A stretch of 28,708 nucleotides of DNA from the IMG/VR virus record IMGVR_UViG_3300015245_000068, positions 1 through 28,708 of that record. One strand, written 5' to 3'. This DNA comes from a virus. This document shows positions 6,516-13,731 of the stretch, piece after piece. The position numbers and the translations under genes were made by a program. Every line of letters starts with the position of its first letter. The first letter of the stretch is position 1. Under the pieces are notes generated by a model. The model had not been told where the DNA came from and made no database searches. It saw only the letters and a list, made by a program, of their open reading frames with translations.

Positions 6516-8111
6516 CTAAGCCGTCCTCTTCGTTATCGGCGCATCCGTGTAAACGACATCGTAGAAGAACTCGGGCAGATAGGTCGAAACGCCCGGTCCT
6601 GAAACCGTGAACACGCCTTGCGGCGCTGGAGGCGGCGGAATCTGCACGATGAATTGCGGGTTCCAACCGAGGTGAGAGTCAAGCTGAGGCGGCGGCGGCG
6701 CAAGATGGACGTCGATCGGCTGCCACCATGAGATGCCTGCGATTCCGACCGGAGGCGGAGGCGGCTTTGGCGTGAACGCTGGAAGCCGGTCCTCATACCT
6801 GACCGGAATGAAGTGCTCTCCTTCGGCTGGCCGCCACCATGCCATGCCGGCAATGGTCGAAGGTATGGCTGCGGGCGGCTGTGGGCGCCAGGAAACGGCA
6901 TACTGCTCTTTCGGACTGGGGGGCCGCATTCCTTCTTGGGGAAGGAACCATGCGATTCCCGAAATCGTAACCGCTGCCGCCGGCATCTGTGCGGTCCAGG
7001 TGAGGCCGTATTGGTCTTTTGGACCGGGCGGCCGCATGCCCTCCTGCGGCAGAAACCACGCCATGCCTGAAACTGGCGTTGCGGCGGCCGCCGGAGGCAC
7101 GAAGAACGTCAATGGCTCTTCGGGCCTCAGAACCGGCTTTGGCCTCTCAGCGAACTCGCTCCGCGGCAGCCAGAGCGCTGGAGCCGCGGGCCGGAAGAAC
7201 GCAGGCTGATCGGGACCGGGATCAGCCCTCTTGATCCGCTCCCCGCCGTCGAGCCGCGGCAGCCAGATTGGAGGCGCCGCCGGCCTGAAAAATGGAACAG
7301 CAAGGTCGTTGCGCGGGAGAATGATCGGACGTTCGCCGCCATCTCCTGTCTTCCACCACACGGGGCTTGCCGAGGCTTGCGCCATCGGTAGCGGAACGAA
7401 CGCTTGGGCCGCATCAGGTACCCGCTGAAGCGCAAGCCGGCGATCGTCATAGGTCCGAGTATACCAGCCGATCGAAGGGGCGGCGGCAGCGGCCGCTCCT
7501 TTGAACGACGCAATCATACCGACAGTACCCCTGCCAGTAGGGGGAGCACCACCACCGCTACGCGTCAGCGTGGGGTTGATAGCTGCCGCGGTAGTTTGTG
7601 GCGCTAAATACGCCATGATGCTGCCGAATGTCGCGCCAACCACTGTATAGAAATGATCTGAGATAGTCATACTGCTATCTACAGTATCACTAGTATCGGC
7701 CGGGTCATCCAATGCCCAGAAAGCTGCTATTAATTGTCCGTCAGTTGTAGGAGTAATAGAACCAGTTTGCGCGGTTGTTAATGATCCATTACCGTTTGTA
7801 ACTAATGTAGTATGCTGATCCAGCACTGTTCCGATACCAGAGCCGGACCAGACTTGTACTTCGAACGAGGCTGCAAACTGTCCCGTTGTAAATGTACAAG
7901 ACGCATTAGTGGTAGGATTGTGGACATAGTAGGTTATACCTACCTGACGTCCAGAAACACTATTCGTGTCGATTTGAATATATGTATTGCCTCGGTTATC
8001 GGACATTCCGGAGCTGCCTCCGGACGTACCGATAACGATAAGATCAGCACCAGTCGTATTCAGTGTTACCGTGCTGGTGCCAACTCCATGAGCGATAAGC
8101 GTCCATGTCAT
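6516..8111 (-). CDS. chimeric fibre protein: beta-rich N-domain plus Trp/Pro tandem repeats
   Basis: A 531-residue protein in two parts. Residues 1-205 form a Thr/Ser/Gly-rich beta domain starting MTWTLIAHGVGTSTVTLN and ending RGTVGMIASFKG, reminiscent of jelly-roll carbohydrate-binding or fibre domains. Residues 214-490 are seven or eight imperfect units of 30-37 residues, each with an aromatic pair near the start (AWFLPQEGMRPP, AWWRPAEGEH, LWLPRSEFAERP) and an F/W-x-P-x-x-P end. Two adjacent units share AWFLPQEGMRPP exactly. A C-terminal segment (VSGPGVSTYLPEFFYDVVY) may anchor it. The repeat half is very GC-rich (44 of 60 at 7141-7200), the N-domain not (29 of 60 at 7681-7740), which points to modular assembly. 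Likely a virion surface or receptor-binding protein; no enzyme motif. Confidence 0.7.
   Translation of the reverse strand: MTWTLIAHGVGTSTVTLNTTGADLIVIGTSGGSSGMSDNRGNTYIQIDTNSVSGRQVGITYYVHNPTTNASCTFTTGQFAASFEVQVWSGSGIGTVLDQHTTLVTNGNGSLTTAQTGSITPTTDGQLIAAFWALDDPADTSDTVDSSMTISDHFYTVVGATFGSIMAYLAPQTTAAAINPTLTRSGGGAPPTGRGTVGMIASFKGAAAAAAPSIGWYTRTYDDRRLALQRVPDAAQAFVPLPMAQASASPVWWKTGDGGERPIILPRNDLAVPFFRPAAPPIWLPRLDGGERIKRADPGPDQPAFFRPAAPALWLPRSEFAERPKPVLRPEEPLTFFVPPAAAATPVSGMAWFLPQEGMRPPGPKDQYGLTWTAQMPAAAVTISGIAWFLPQEGMRPPSPKEQYAVSWRPQPPAAIPSTIAGMAWWRPAEGEHFIPVRYEDRLPAFTPKPPPPPVGIAGISWWQPIDVHLAPPPPQLDSHLGWNPQFIVQIPPPPAPQGVFTVSGPGVSTYLPEFFYDVVYTDAPITKRTA
6642..7472 (-). repeat. Trp/Pro tandem repeat region of the fibre gene
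   Basis: Codes for seven or eight units of about 30-37 residues of the form aromatic pair, Pro, acidic/ERP segment, F/W-x-P. The third- and second-last well-kept units share a 12-residue identity (AWFLPQEGMRPP). Unit lengths vary, so this is an old, diverging protein repeat and not a simple DNA satellite. Confidence 0.75.
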
Positions 8112-8126
8112 CGCGAGTGCGCATTA

Positions 8127-8438
8127 CTATGACGGATTGGCCGCGTTCCAGCGATCACGGACACCCTGCATCATGGCCTGCCGCGCCGCCGCGGCCATTT
8201 CCGCCGTAAAGCCTCGTCCCGGATCAGCAGCAGGCGCGTTCGTCCATCCGATCGCGTTCTTGCAGCTCATACATCCCACCCGGAAATCGTCCTCTGTCCC
8301 TGGAATGACCTCGACGAGATGCGTCGCCGGCATCTTCTCTACGTTCTCGGGGACATCAGCCCGCATGTCCTTGTAGTATTCGCCGCGGGTATGTTCGGCT
8401 GCGGGTGAGCTGCAAAGGCGGCAGTTGTTGAGGGACAT
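8127..8438 (-). CDS. Lar-like zinc-ribbon protein
   Basis: A 103-residue protein with an N-terminal CRLC pair, a second Cys pair CMSC at about residues 56-59 (RVGCMSCKNAIGW) and a C-terminal RDRWNAANPS. This order, Cys pair, long insertion, Cys pair, then an Ala-rich helix ending in W-N, is that of Lar-type restriction-alleviation zinc ribbons found in many phages. Lar proteins modulate type I restriction, but many family members have no tested role, and the insertion here is longer than usual. The start overlaps the previous stop (TGATG). Function by family is tentative. Confidence 0.55.
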   Translation of the reverse strand: MSLNNCRLCSSPAAEHTRGEYYKDMRADVPENVEKMPATHLVEVIPGTEDDFRVGCMSCKNAIGWTNAPAADPGRGFTAEMAAAARQAMMQGVRDRWNAANPS

Positions 8439-8701
8439 CAGACGTTATCCGCTTCTCGCCACAGCATGACGCGCTGGCGCGCCGCTGCTTCCATGGCTTC
8501 GATCTTCCTCATGAACGGCGTGCAGTTGCGGCATTGAGAACGGCCGCAGGTCTGACGGTCGCAACAGGAGCACCAGGGCGACGGGTCTTTCGGCTTGATG
8601 AAGACCGTGACATTGCAGTGGGCGCATTGGAACGTGTCGCGCTCGATCGGCCGGCATTCAGGCTGCGTGAGGATGTTGTAGCCGTAGCCCTTGAACATCA
8701 T
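8438..8701 (-). CDS. small Cys-rich zinc-binding phage protein
   Basis: An 87-residue protein starting MMFKGYGYNILTQPECRPIE. It has three Cys clusters: FQCAHCN, WCSCCDRQTC and CRNC, enough for one or two zinc sites, followed by a helical tail. The start at 8701 is chosen because its ATGA overlaps the upstream stop, giving the same coupling as neighbouring genes; a start at 8767 would overlap the upstream gene by 70 bases. I recognise the type as a common small phage protein in structural operons, but no function is known to me. Confidence 0.7.
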   Translation of the reverse strand: MMFKGYGYNILTQPECRPIERDTFQCAHCNVTVFIKPKDPSPWCSCCDRQTCGRSQCRNCTPFMRKIEAMEAAARQRVMLWREADNV

Positions 8702-9195
8702 TCCTCGACGGAAGCTTGCGTGCCTACTGTGCCGGCGTAATTGGATGATTTCAGCCGGACGCCCCATCCGTTAACCGTCACGGCCGGCGAGATCGGACAG
8801 GTCGCCTTATCCCGCCACCACTGTTTGTCAGAAGCGCGCTGATTGATGGATTTGAAGAACACTGAAGAGTTCGCGTTGTAGGTCGGCTCCGCCGTCGCAT
8901 TGCCTTGATAAGTTCCAAGAGCCGCCGCATCAGGGCCGCCCAAACCGCCGTCGGTCTTGACCGGCGTCAAAGCGCTCATTGTGCCAGCCGTCGTATAGAC
9001 CGACATGTCGAGATTGATGGCGCAATCGGTAGCATTCGGAACGTCGTTCGCGCCCCATTCCAATTCAGTAACCCAGATGCGTCGCAATGTCGTCGCGCCG
9101 GTCGTCGCACCAGCCGTGAGGAACGTCTTGAATGAGGTCGTCAGAACCGACGTAGCGGTCGCCGCGTTCTGATTGTTGATCGTATAGGAGGGCAT
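8698..9195 (-). CDS. beta-rich virion protein (decoration or fibre-like)
   Basis: A 165-residue protein starting MPSYTINNQNAATATSVLTT. It is Thr/Ala/Gly-rich with alternating hydrophobic beta strands (RRIWVTELEWG, CAINLDMSVYTTAG) and no catalytic or metal motifs. A short VYTTAG motif recurs in the 116-residue protein encoded at 9794-10144, suggesting distant relation. GGAGGG lies five bases before the ATG, giving a strong ribosome site, and TGATG couples it to the preceding gene. Position after the capsid gene suggests a head or tail surface protein. Confidence 0.6.
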   Translation of the reverse strand: MPSYTINNQNAATATSVLTTSFKTFLTAGATTGATTLRRIWVTELEWGANDVPNATDCAINLDMSVYTTAGTMSALTPVKTDGGLGGPDAAALGTYQGNATAEPTYNANSSVFFKSINQRASDKQWWRDKATCPISPAVTVNGWGVRLKSSNYAGTVGTQASVEE

Positions 9196-9797
9196 CAGCC
9201 ATTCCTCGCCTTGTCGATTGCCGTTTGAAAGTCGGCAAGCTTCTGTTCATACGCCACACACGCCTCGTCAGCCGCGACCCTTGCTGCATTGGCCTCAGTG
9301 AGTGCCACCTGATGCGCAGCGAGTACGTCCTGCGCCTGTGATTCTCTGGCCTGGGCAGCCGCAATCGCATCGGCAGCATTCTTCATCGCCGCATCAGCTT
9401 CGGTCTTGCTCTTCGAGACGTAAGCATCGGCATCCGACCTCATCTGCAAGGTCGAGGCCGCTATGGAATTGGCATTCGTCTGCGCCTGCGTGACGATGGC
9501 ATCAGCCTCATTGCTGGCCCGCGCGACGATGCTTGCAGCTGTGTGCCTGGCGTCATCAAGCGCCTTGGTCGCGTCTGCGAGCTTCGTGGAGACCTCGGTT
9601 TGCTTGGCTTGTGCGTCAGCAAGGGCGGCCTGCGCCGTCGTGGCGAGCTTCAGCTCTGCCAATGAGGCATCAGCTGCGGCCTTCGCATCGGAGAGCTGCT
9701 GCAGGCGCGCCATGAAGTTGCCGCCGCCCTCATAAGCGGCTTGCAAATCGGCGCTGACCGCGGGAGCCGGATTGGTGTCGATTGAGACGCCGCTCAT
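9195..9797 (-). CDS. Ala-rich long coiled-coil protein
   Basis: A 200-residue protein starting MSGVSIDTNPAPAVSADLQA. From about residue 25 to the end it is a continuous Ala-, Asp-, Lys- and Gln-rich helix with heptad character (ADAQAKQTEVSTKLADATKA, ADAAMKNAADAIAAAQARES), so an extended coiled coil is likely. No enzymatic motif. ATGA overlap with the previous gene. In this place it could be a fibre shaft, internal scaffold or tail-assembly protein; its length is too short for a usual tape measure. Assignment to the virion is inferred from neighbours only. Confidence 0.65.
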   Translation of the reverse strand: MSGVSIDTNPAPAVSADLQAAYEGGGNFMARLQQLSDAKAAADASLAELKLATTAQAALADAQAKQTEVSTKLADATKALDDARHTAASIVARASNEADAIVTQAQTNANSIAASTLQMRSDADAYVSKSKTEADAAMKNAADAIAAAQARESQAQDVLAAHQVALTEANAARVAADEACVAYEQKLADFQTAIDKARNG

Positions 9798-10144
9798 GGG
9801 GAGTTCGTCGCCTGGAGAAGGTTCATGACTGTGGCGGCTGTTGCGACCGCATTCGTTATATTGAGGCGGATCGCCGCCACGGGAAACGCATAGTTGCCAT
9901 TGGCAGGCAGTGTTGCCGACCCGCTATTGAGGCCCGTGTTGGGATACCAAGTAACCCCTGTCGTGCCGTTCCATGTCGGCGACATGACCGTCGAGAAATC
10001 GAAGCAATGCTCAACAGCCCATGACGTTACCGCACCTGCCGTCGTGTAAACGCCGATGCCGATGTTGAATGGATTCTGCTTGATATCGGGAATGATCGGC
10101 GTCGAAAACGTTGAGCCGATGACTGTGACCGTAACCGGCTGCAT
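9794..10144 (-). CDS. small beta-rich virion protein
   Basis: A 116-residue protein starting MQPVTVTVIGSTFSTPIIPD. It alternates short beta strands with turns (NIGIGVYTTAGAVTSWAVEH, TWYPNTGLNSGSATLPANGN) and ends in a short helical stretch. A strong ribosome site (GGAGGATG) lies about five bases before the ATG, consistent with a highly expressed structural protein. It shares the VYTTAG motif with the protein encoded at 8698-9195. It probably decorates the head or tail; no family is named with confidence. Confidence 0.6.
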   Translation of the reverse strand: MQPVTVTVIGSTFSTPIIPDIKQNPFNIGIGVYTTAGAVTSWAVEHCFDFSTVMSPTWNGTTGVTWYPNTGLNSGSATLPANGNYAFPVAAIRLNITNAVATAATVMNLLQATNSP

Positions 10145-10189
10145 GGATCATCCTCCGCACCCAATAGCGCCAGAACCTCCAGATCCAGC

Positions 10190-10507
10190 TTACGGATTGA
10201 GCGTCGCCGCCAGGTCCGTGATCGCCAAAGGGTTTGCCAGCGTGGCGACCACTGTTACCGACGCAACATTCGACGCCGCCGACGAATGGCCCGTAGTATC
10301 ACGCGTGATGACCGTGAAGTTGTGCACGCCGACAGCGAGGACATCCGTCGTGAACGTGCCGGCGGCACCGGTGACGCTGCCGATCGGCGTGGCAGGCGTG
10401 GCCGATGCGGTGTCGAAGATATCGGCACCGGCGATCATGTCCGGCGTCAATGCGGTATTGTCAGTGCGCGTAACCGGAGGCGTCCATGTCAGGGTCGCGG
10501 TAGCCAT
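10190..10507 (-). CDS. Ig-like / fibronectin-type domain protein
   Basis: A 105-residue protein from ATG 10507, preceded by AAGGAAG. It has a single immunoglobulin-like beta sandwich: MATATLTWTPPVTRTDNTAL, SVTGAAGTFTTDVLAVGVHN, FTVITRDTTGHSSAASNVAS, each with the alternating strands of Big/fibronectin type III folds. Such domains are common accessory modules on phage heads and tails and bind cell-surface sugars weakly. A longer reading from ATG 10618 would add 37 residues with no domain and poor spacing to a ribosome site, though it would restore the ATGA overlap with the preceding gene. Start is therefore uncertain. Confidence 0.68.
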   Translation of the reverse strand: MATATLTWTPPVTRTDNTALTPDMIAGADIFDTASATPATPIGSVTGAAGTFTTDVLAVGVHNFTVITRDTTGHSSAASNVASVTVVATLANPLAITDLAATLNP

Positions 10508-10614
10508 TTCGTCGTCTTCCTTCTGCGAGTAGGTCACGATCAGCAGCATGTGCCTGATGAAGGCTGCCGCCGGAGCCGCATTTGATTTCGGGGGATGCTT
10601 CAAACTGAGAAGGA

Positions 10615-10830
10615 TCATCCCTTCCGGCCTGCGTCGTACTGCTTGATGCCCGGGAATTTGCGATGCACCGCAGCTCGGACTTTGGCTTTAAGGTCAGCCG
10701 TTCCATGCTGCGAAACGCGAGCCAGGGCATTCCGGGCGTGGCTCGCATCTTCGACCGGATAGCTCCGGTCAGGCCCAGCGAACGACTTCGCCGGCAATGC
10801 ATTGCGCGTTGAAGCTTTGAGTCTGGCCAT
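10615..10830 (-). CDS. small basic phage protein (DUF6582-like)
   Basis: A 71-residue basic protein (MARLKASTRNALPAKSFAGP) with the recognisable core DRSYPVEDASHARNALARVS and VRAAVHRKFPGI. This pattern matches small proteins widely annotated as DUF6582 in proteobacteria and phages, rich in Lys/Arg and possibly nucleic-acid binding. Its ATG overlaps the preceding stop (TGATG). Family is remembered, function is not established. Confidence 0.6.
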   Translation of the reverse strand: MARLKASTRNALPAKSFAGPDRSYPVEDASHARNALARVSQHGTADLKAKVRAAVHRKFPGIKQYDAGRKG

Positions 10831-11159
10831 CAGCTGGGAGTCCCGCCGTAAGTATCACGCGGCTCGGACGACCCGCCATCGCCACCCTTGGCATGATGAG
10901 CCGAAGAAAGCGGAGAACGGTCAGCCCCCACACCGCCGCCGCGCTTGCGTCCTCGCGGCTTGTGGTCCCCCCGGTGATGCGACTTCTCGCCATGCATCTC
11001 GACGTGGCCGCCATGCTTGCGCTCTTTGACCTTGCCGCCATGCTTCTTCTGATCGCCCTTGGCGTAAGGCTCTTCGCCCTTGGCCTCTTTGAGCACGTCG
11101 GGATTGCCGGCGACCACCATGCCGGTGCGTCCGCCCGATGCCTTATGCTTGCCCTTCAT
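10830..11159 (-). CDS. Lys/His/Gly-rich disordered protein
   Basis: A 109-residue protein with extreme charge: repeated KHGG and GGxV patterns (KKHGGKVKERKHGGHVEMHG, DHKPRGRKRGGG). It is predicted to be intrinsically disordered with no fold motif. An N-terminal VVAGNPDVLKEA segment is the only ordered-looking part. A similarly His/Gly/Lys-rich protein is encoded next to the portal gene (25986-26666), so this phage has two such tails in its head module. Such proteins may bind DNA or capsid inner surface; that is inference from composition. Confidence 0.6.
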   Translation of the reverse strand: MKGKHKASGGRTGMVVAGNPDVLKEAKGEEPYAKGDQKKHGGKVKERKHGGHVEMHGEKSHHRGDHKPRGRKRGGGVGADRSPLSSAHHAKGGDGGSSEPRDTYGGTPS

Positions 11160-11611
11160 TGGACTTCTCCTGTGCCAAGCTTCTGCACATAAAGCATGGT
11201 GACGAATGTCGCCCCCACCGTAGCGGCGGTTCCCGTCTGGGCGACCGCCAGCGCGACCGTCGTCGTGTTGCCTACGTTTGCCATCAGCGTGAGGATCGTG
11301 GTCGTAAGCGTCGGATTGATCCGCGACGTCTGGGCTTTCACGTCAAACGTCGTGCCGGTGTAAGCCGTGCCGAGCGAATCTGTCCCGATCGACAAGAGCG
11401 CGCTCGTCTGCGTATTCCACGCCGTCAACGCATCGACGTTGAACTGCACGATCTGCGAGTTCGGCGGAACGTAGAAATTCGCCGTCGTCAGCGCCGTTCC
11501 CAGCGTCGTACCCTGGGAGAGCACCGCAAAGCCAGTATTCTGGTTGCGGGTGCCATCCGAGTAGAACTGCGGGCCGGAGATCATCGGGCCCGAGAAGCGG
11601 GTGATGCTCAT
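11156..11611 (-). CDS. beta-rich virion protein downstream of capsid
   Basis: A 151-residue protein starting MSITRFSGPMISGPQFYSDG. It has a beta-rich, Thr/Ala-rich body with no Cys and ends with a basic/Gly tail (TMLYVQKLGTGEVQ). Its ATGA overlaps the stop of the endonuclease fusion, which shows that the endonuclease gene sits precisely between this gene and the capsid gene. Placed directly after capsid in the ancestral order, it is likely a head decoration or completion protein. No family named. Confidence 0.62.
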   Translation of the reverse strand: MSITRFSGPMISGPQFYSDGTRNQNTGFAVLSQGTTLGTALTTANFYVPPNSQIVQFNVDALTAWNTQTSALLSIGTDSLGTAYTGTTFDVKAQTSRINPTLTTTILTLMANVGNTTTVALAVAQTGTAATVGATFVTMLYVQKLGTGEVQ

Positions 11612-12708
11612 GTTCCTGCCCCCATAATTCCTCCAATCATGCGCGGTTCGAAACGCACGATATTGTCCGCGGCTTCATGTCGTTGAAGATAAGCGATGGC
11701 TTTACGGAGTACCGTCACATCGTCGTAGGCATAACCGATCGCCATATTGCAGTTGCCGCACAGAAGGCCCCGCACCGCGCCGGTGGTGTGGTTGTGATCG
11801 ACTGACAACATTCGAATGGCGCCATTCTGGAGCTTCGTTTCGGGCTGCTCACAGATGGCGCAAACACCCTTTTGGATGATCAGCATCCGTTGATAAGTGG
11901 CGAAGTCGATTCCGTATTTCTTGCGGAAATCCTTATCACGGGTGCGATCCCGATTCGCCTCGCGATGCACCTTGCGACCTTCCGCCGTTCCCGTAGGAAG
12001 ATCGCTTTCGGAAAACCACCGATAATTGCCGGGGCCAATCGGCTGTGCCGCATCTATTGTTGACATGGCGTAGCGTCGATCAGGAACATCGGTCACATCA
12101 GCAGCAAATGCTTCGAAAGAAGGCCATCCAACCAGGATCCCTTGAGAGATCAAATTCGACCAAGCTGCCCGCTGGCGCTTTTCAAGCAACAGTGTGGCCG
12201 TGACCGCGGATATCGAGGTCGCCGCCTTCAACCGCGTCTCAGCGTCCACGTATGCAGCCGCCGCGTCTTCCGCCGTCGCGAAGTTGCCGCCGAGACTGAT
12301 CTGTTTGTAGTTCCAAGTGATCTTGGACTGGAATTTTCCGAACGGAGCAGGGCTCACACCTTTGAAGCCGGTGGAGTTGTTCGCGACAAGACCGCGCTCG
12401 CGGGCACTATCGATGCGAGAAACATCGCGCAGATTGGCGATCGCACAATTATCTGTCACGCCATCCTTAAAAGTGATGTCACCTTTCGGCCATTCCTTGT
12501 GGATGTAAAACCACGCAAGGCGGCTGGCCTGAAGTTTCTCGCGCTCAACAGTAATGAACCGATAACCGTTCGTGGCAATCACGCCAGCTCGGTCACCAAT
12601 TTGAATTCGATTCGACGAGCGAACCTTCCAACAAAAAATCCCTGATGCTGGATCGTAATCCAGCATCTCCAGAAGTCTTTGATGGGTGAGATTGATCACT
12701 TTCGCCAT
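11608..12708 (-). CDS. homing endonuclease fusion: degenerate HNH, AP2, CRW-like module, endonuclease VII
   Basis: A 366-residue protein with four modules. Residues 1-100 match the HNH_3 domain of the other HNH gene (DYDPASGIFCWKV, ASRLAWFYIHKEWPKGD), but the catalytic site reads ITFKD where the other reads IDHRD, so the key His is Phe. Residues 112-170 are an AP2 domain (STGFKGVSPAPFGKFQSKI). Residues 180-232 look like the ID...PGNxRW module of HNH/AP2 proteins (YAMSTIDAAQPIGPGNYRWF). Residues 265-345 form a recombination endonuclease VII domain: CAIC (283-286), DHNHTTG with D304 and H305, CGNC (317-320). ATG 12708 is chosen for its AGGAGA ribosome site. Composition is not AT-rich, suggesting an older resident. 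Confidence 0.85.
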   Translation of the reverse strand: MAKVINLTHQRLLEMLDYDPASGIFCWKVRSSNRIQIGDRAGVIATNGYRFITVEREKLQASRLAWFYIHKEWPKGDITFKDGVTDNCAIANLRDVSRIDSARERGLVANNSTGFKGVSPAPFGKFQSKITWNYKQISLGGNFATAEDAAAAYVDAETRLKAATSISAVTATLLLEKRQRAAWSNLISQGILVGWPSFEAFAADVTDVPDRRYAMSTIDAAQPIGPGNYRWFSESDLPTGTAEGRKVHREANRDRTRDKDFRKKYGIDFATYQRMLIIQKGVCAICEQPETKLQNGAIRMLSVDHNHTTGAVRGLLCGNCNMAIGYAYDDVTVLRKAIAYLQRHEAADNIVRFEPRMIGGIMGAGT

Positions 12709-12739
12709 TCCCGTTCTCCTGATATGAATTGTACAGTCA

Positions 12740-12767
12740 TTTATACAAAACATCAGGAGTTAGTCAA
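12740..12767 (-). promoter_or_regulatory. sigma70-like promoter for the endonuclease fusion
   Basis: On the minus strand TTGACT (12767-12762) and TATAAA (12745-12740) are 16 bases apart, in an otherwise AT-rich 107-base gap between the capsid stop and the endonuclease start. TG upstream of ATAAAT would also fit an extended -10 with 17-base spacing. The -10 lies about 31 bases before the ATG, with a good ribosome site between. It would let the selfish gene be expressed independently of the late operon. Confidence 0.55.
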
Positions 12768-12815
12768 CCAAGATATCGTATCAACGCTACTGTTTAAGAT
12801 TTATCAATGATTTCA

Positions 12816-13730
12816 TCAGCTTGTAGGAAATTCGCCCCAGCAAGCCCTTGGGTCATTAATACCAAATGAGTAACGTTCATATGCCTTGACAAGGAGATTG
12901 TCGGTTATATTATCGACCCAAAGATCAGACTCATATGGTATTCTCATCATATGGATCATCCCGTCGATATTCGTCTTCATAAACCAGGCGAAGTTCGACG
13001 TCAGGAAGTCCATCACCAGGAAACCTTCCGGCAGACCGCCTGACAATGTCAGGATGGCGTTGACGTCGTTGTCCGCCGTTCCCGGCCGCAGCTCGGTCTT
13101 CGTCAATCGGATCGCGACCTGTTCGAGATTCGGCGGGACGATCAACTGGCGCGCCCGGGACAGGATGCGAAGACCGCGCTCGTTGACGAACAGCGTCCGG
13201 ACGTTGGACATGTCAGCGAGCAGCGTCGACTCGTTCAGCGACTTCGGAACTGTCGACGTATTCGCCCAAGTGCCGCCGTCATAGGGATGCACCGTCGAGA
13301 AGAACGGCTGATTGTCGCCGCCCTGGGCCGAGTTGAAGGTCGTGCCCAAATTGAAGACGTTGGCGCCCTGGATTTCCTTGAACTGCGCGAAGGCTTCCTG
13401 CAGTTTCAGGTTCGTCGGGTTGAACTGCGCCTTGTACAGATTGTCGTCGATCATCTTGCGAGTGACGGCGTAGCCAAGCGCCACCTCGATGTGGACGAAG
13501 TTCCACGTGAAACGCTCGCCGGCCGCATTGTCGAAGGCCGTAGCGGCGCCTTCGTCTTTCAGCTGCGGCAGCGACAGGAACGCCATCTGCGTGGAGCGTT
13601 CCACCGCCATGTTGGACTGGTGTGTCTTGAACACCTTGTCCCACTGGCGAGGGATCATGTCGTAGGAGCCTCTTACATCGAAGAGGCCGGGGAGGAGTTC
13701 TGAGCGAACTTGGGCGAGGGAGACGGGCAT
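12816..13730 (-). CDS. major capsid protein (Mu gpT-like family)
   Basis: A 304-residue protein, the usual length of Mu gpT-type heads. Starts MPVSLAQVRSELLPGLFDVR and has SYDMIPRQWDKVF, VALGYAVTRKMIDDNLY, a long helix (FNPTNLKLQEAFAQFKEIQG), NERGLRILSRARQLIVPP with the LIVPP strand, and ERYSFGINDPRACWG at the end, all in the order of gpT-like HK97-fold capsid proteins. It starts one base after the stop of the decoration gene (TAACATG), the classic decoration-capsid pair. In the mature virion it forms the icosahedral shell. The gene is intact. Family assignment by pattern; overall role is secure from neighbours. Confidence 0.85.
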   Translation of the reverse strand: MPVSLAQVRSELLPGLFDVRGSYDMIPRQWDKVFKTHQSNMAVERSTQMAFLSLPQLKDEGAATAFDNAAGERFTWNFVHIEVALGYAVTRKMIDDNLYKAQFNPTNLKLQEAFAQFKEIQGANVFNLGTTFNSAQGGDNQPFFSTVHPYDGGTWANTSTVPKSLNESTLLADMSNVRTLFVNERGLRILSRARQLIVPPNLEQVAIRLTKTELRPGTADNDVNAILTLSGGLPEGFLVMDFLTSNFAWFMKTNIDGMIHMMRIPYESDLWVDNITDNLLVKAYERYSFGINDPRACWGEFPTS

Positions 13731-13731
13731 G

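Noticed and set aside
10508-10618. N-terminal extension of the Ig-like gene from ATG 10618
   Set aside because: Ribosome-site spacing is poor and the added residues do not belong to the domain; kept as an alternative start.
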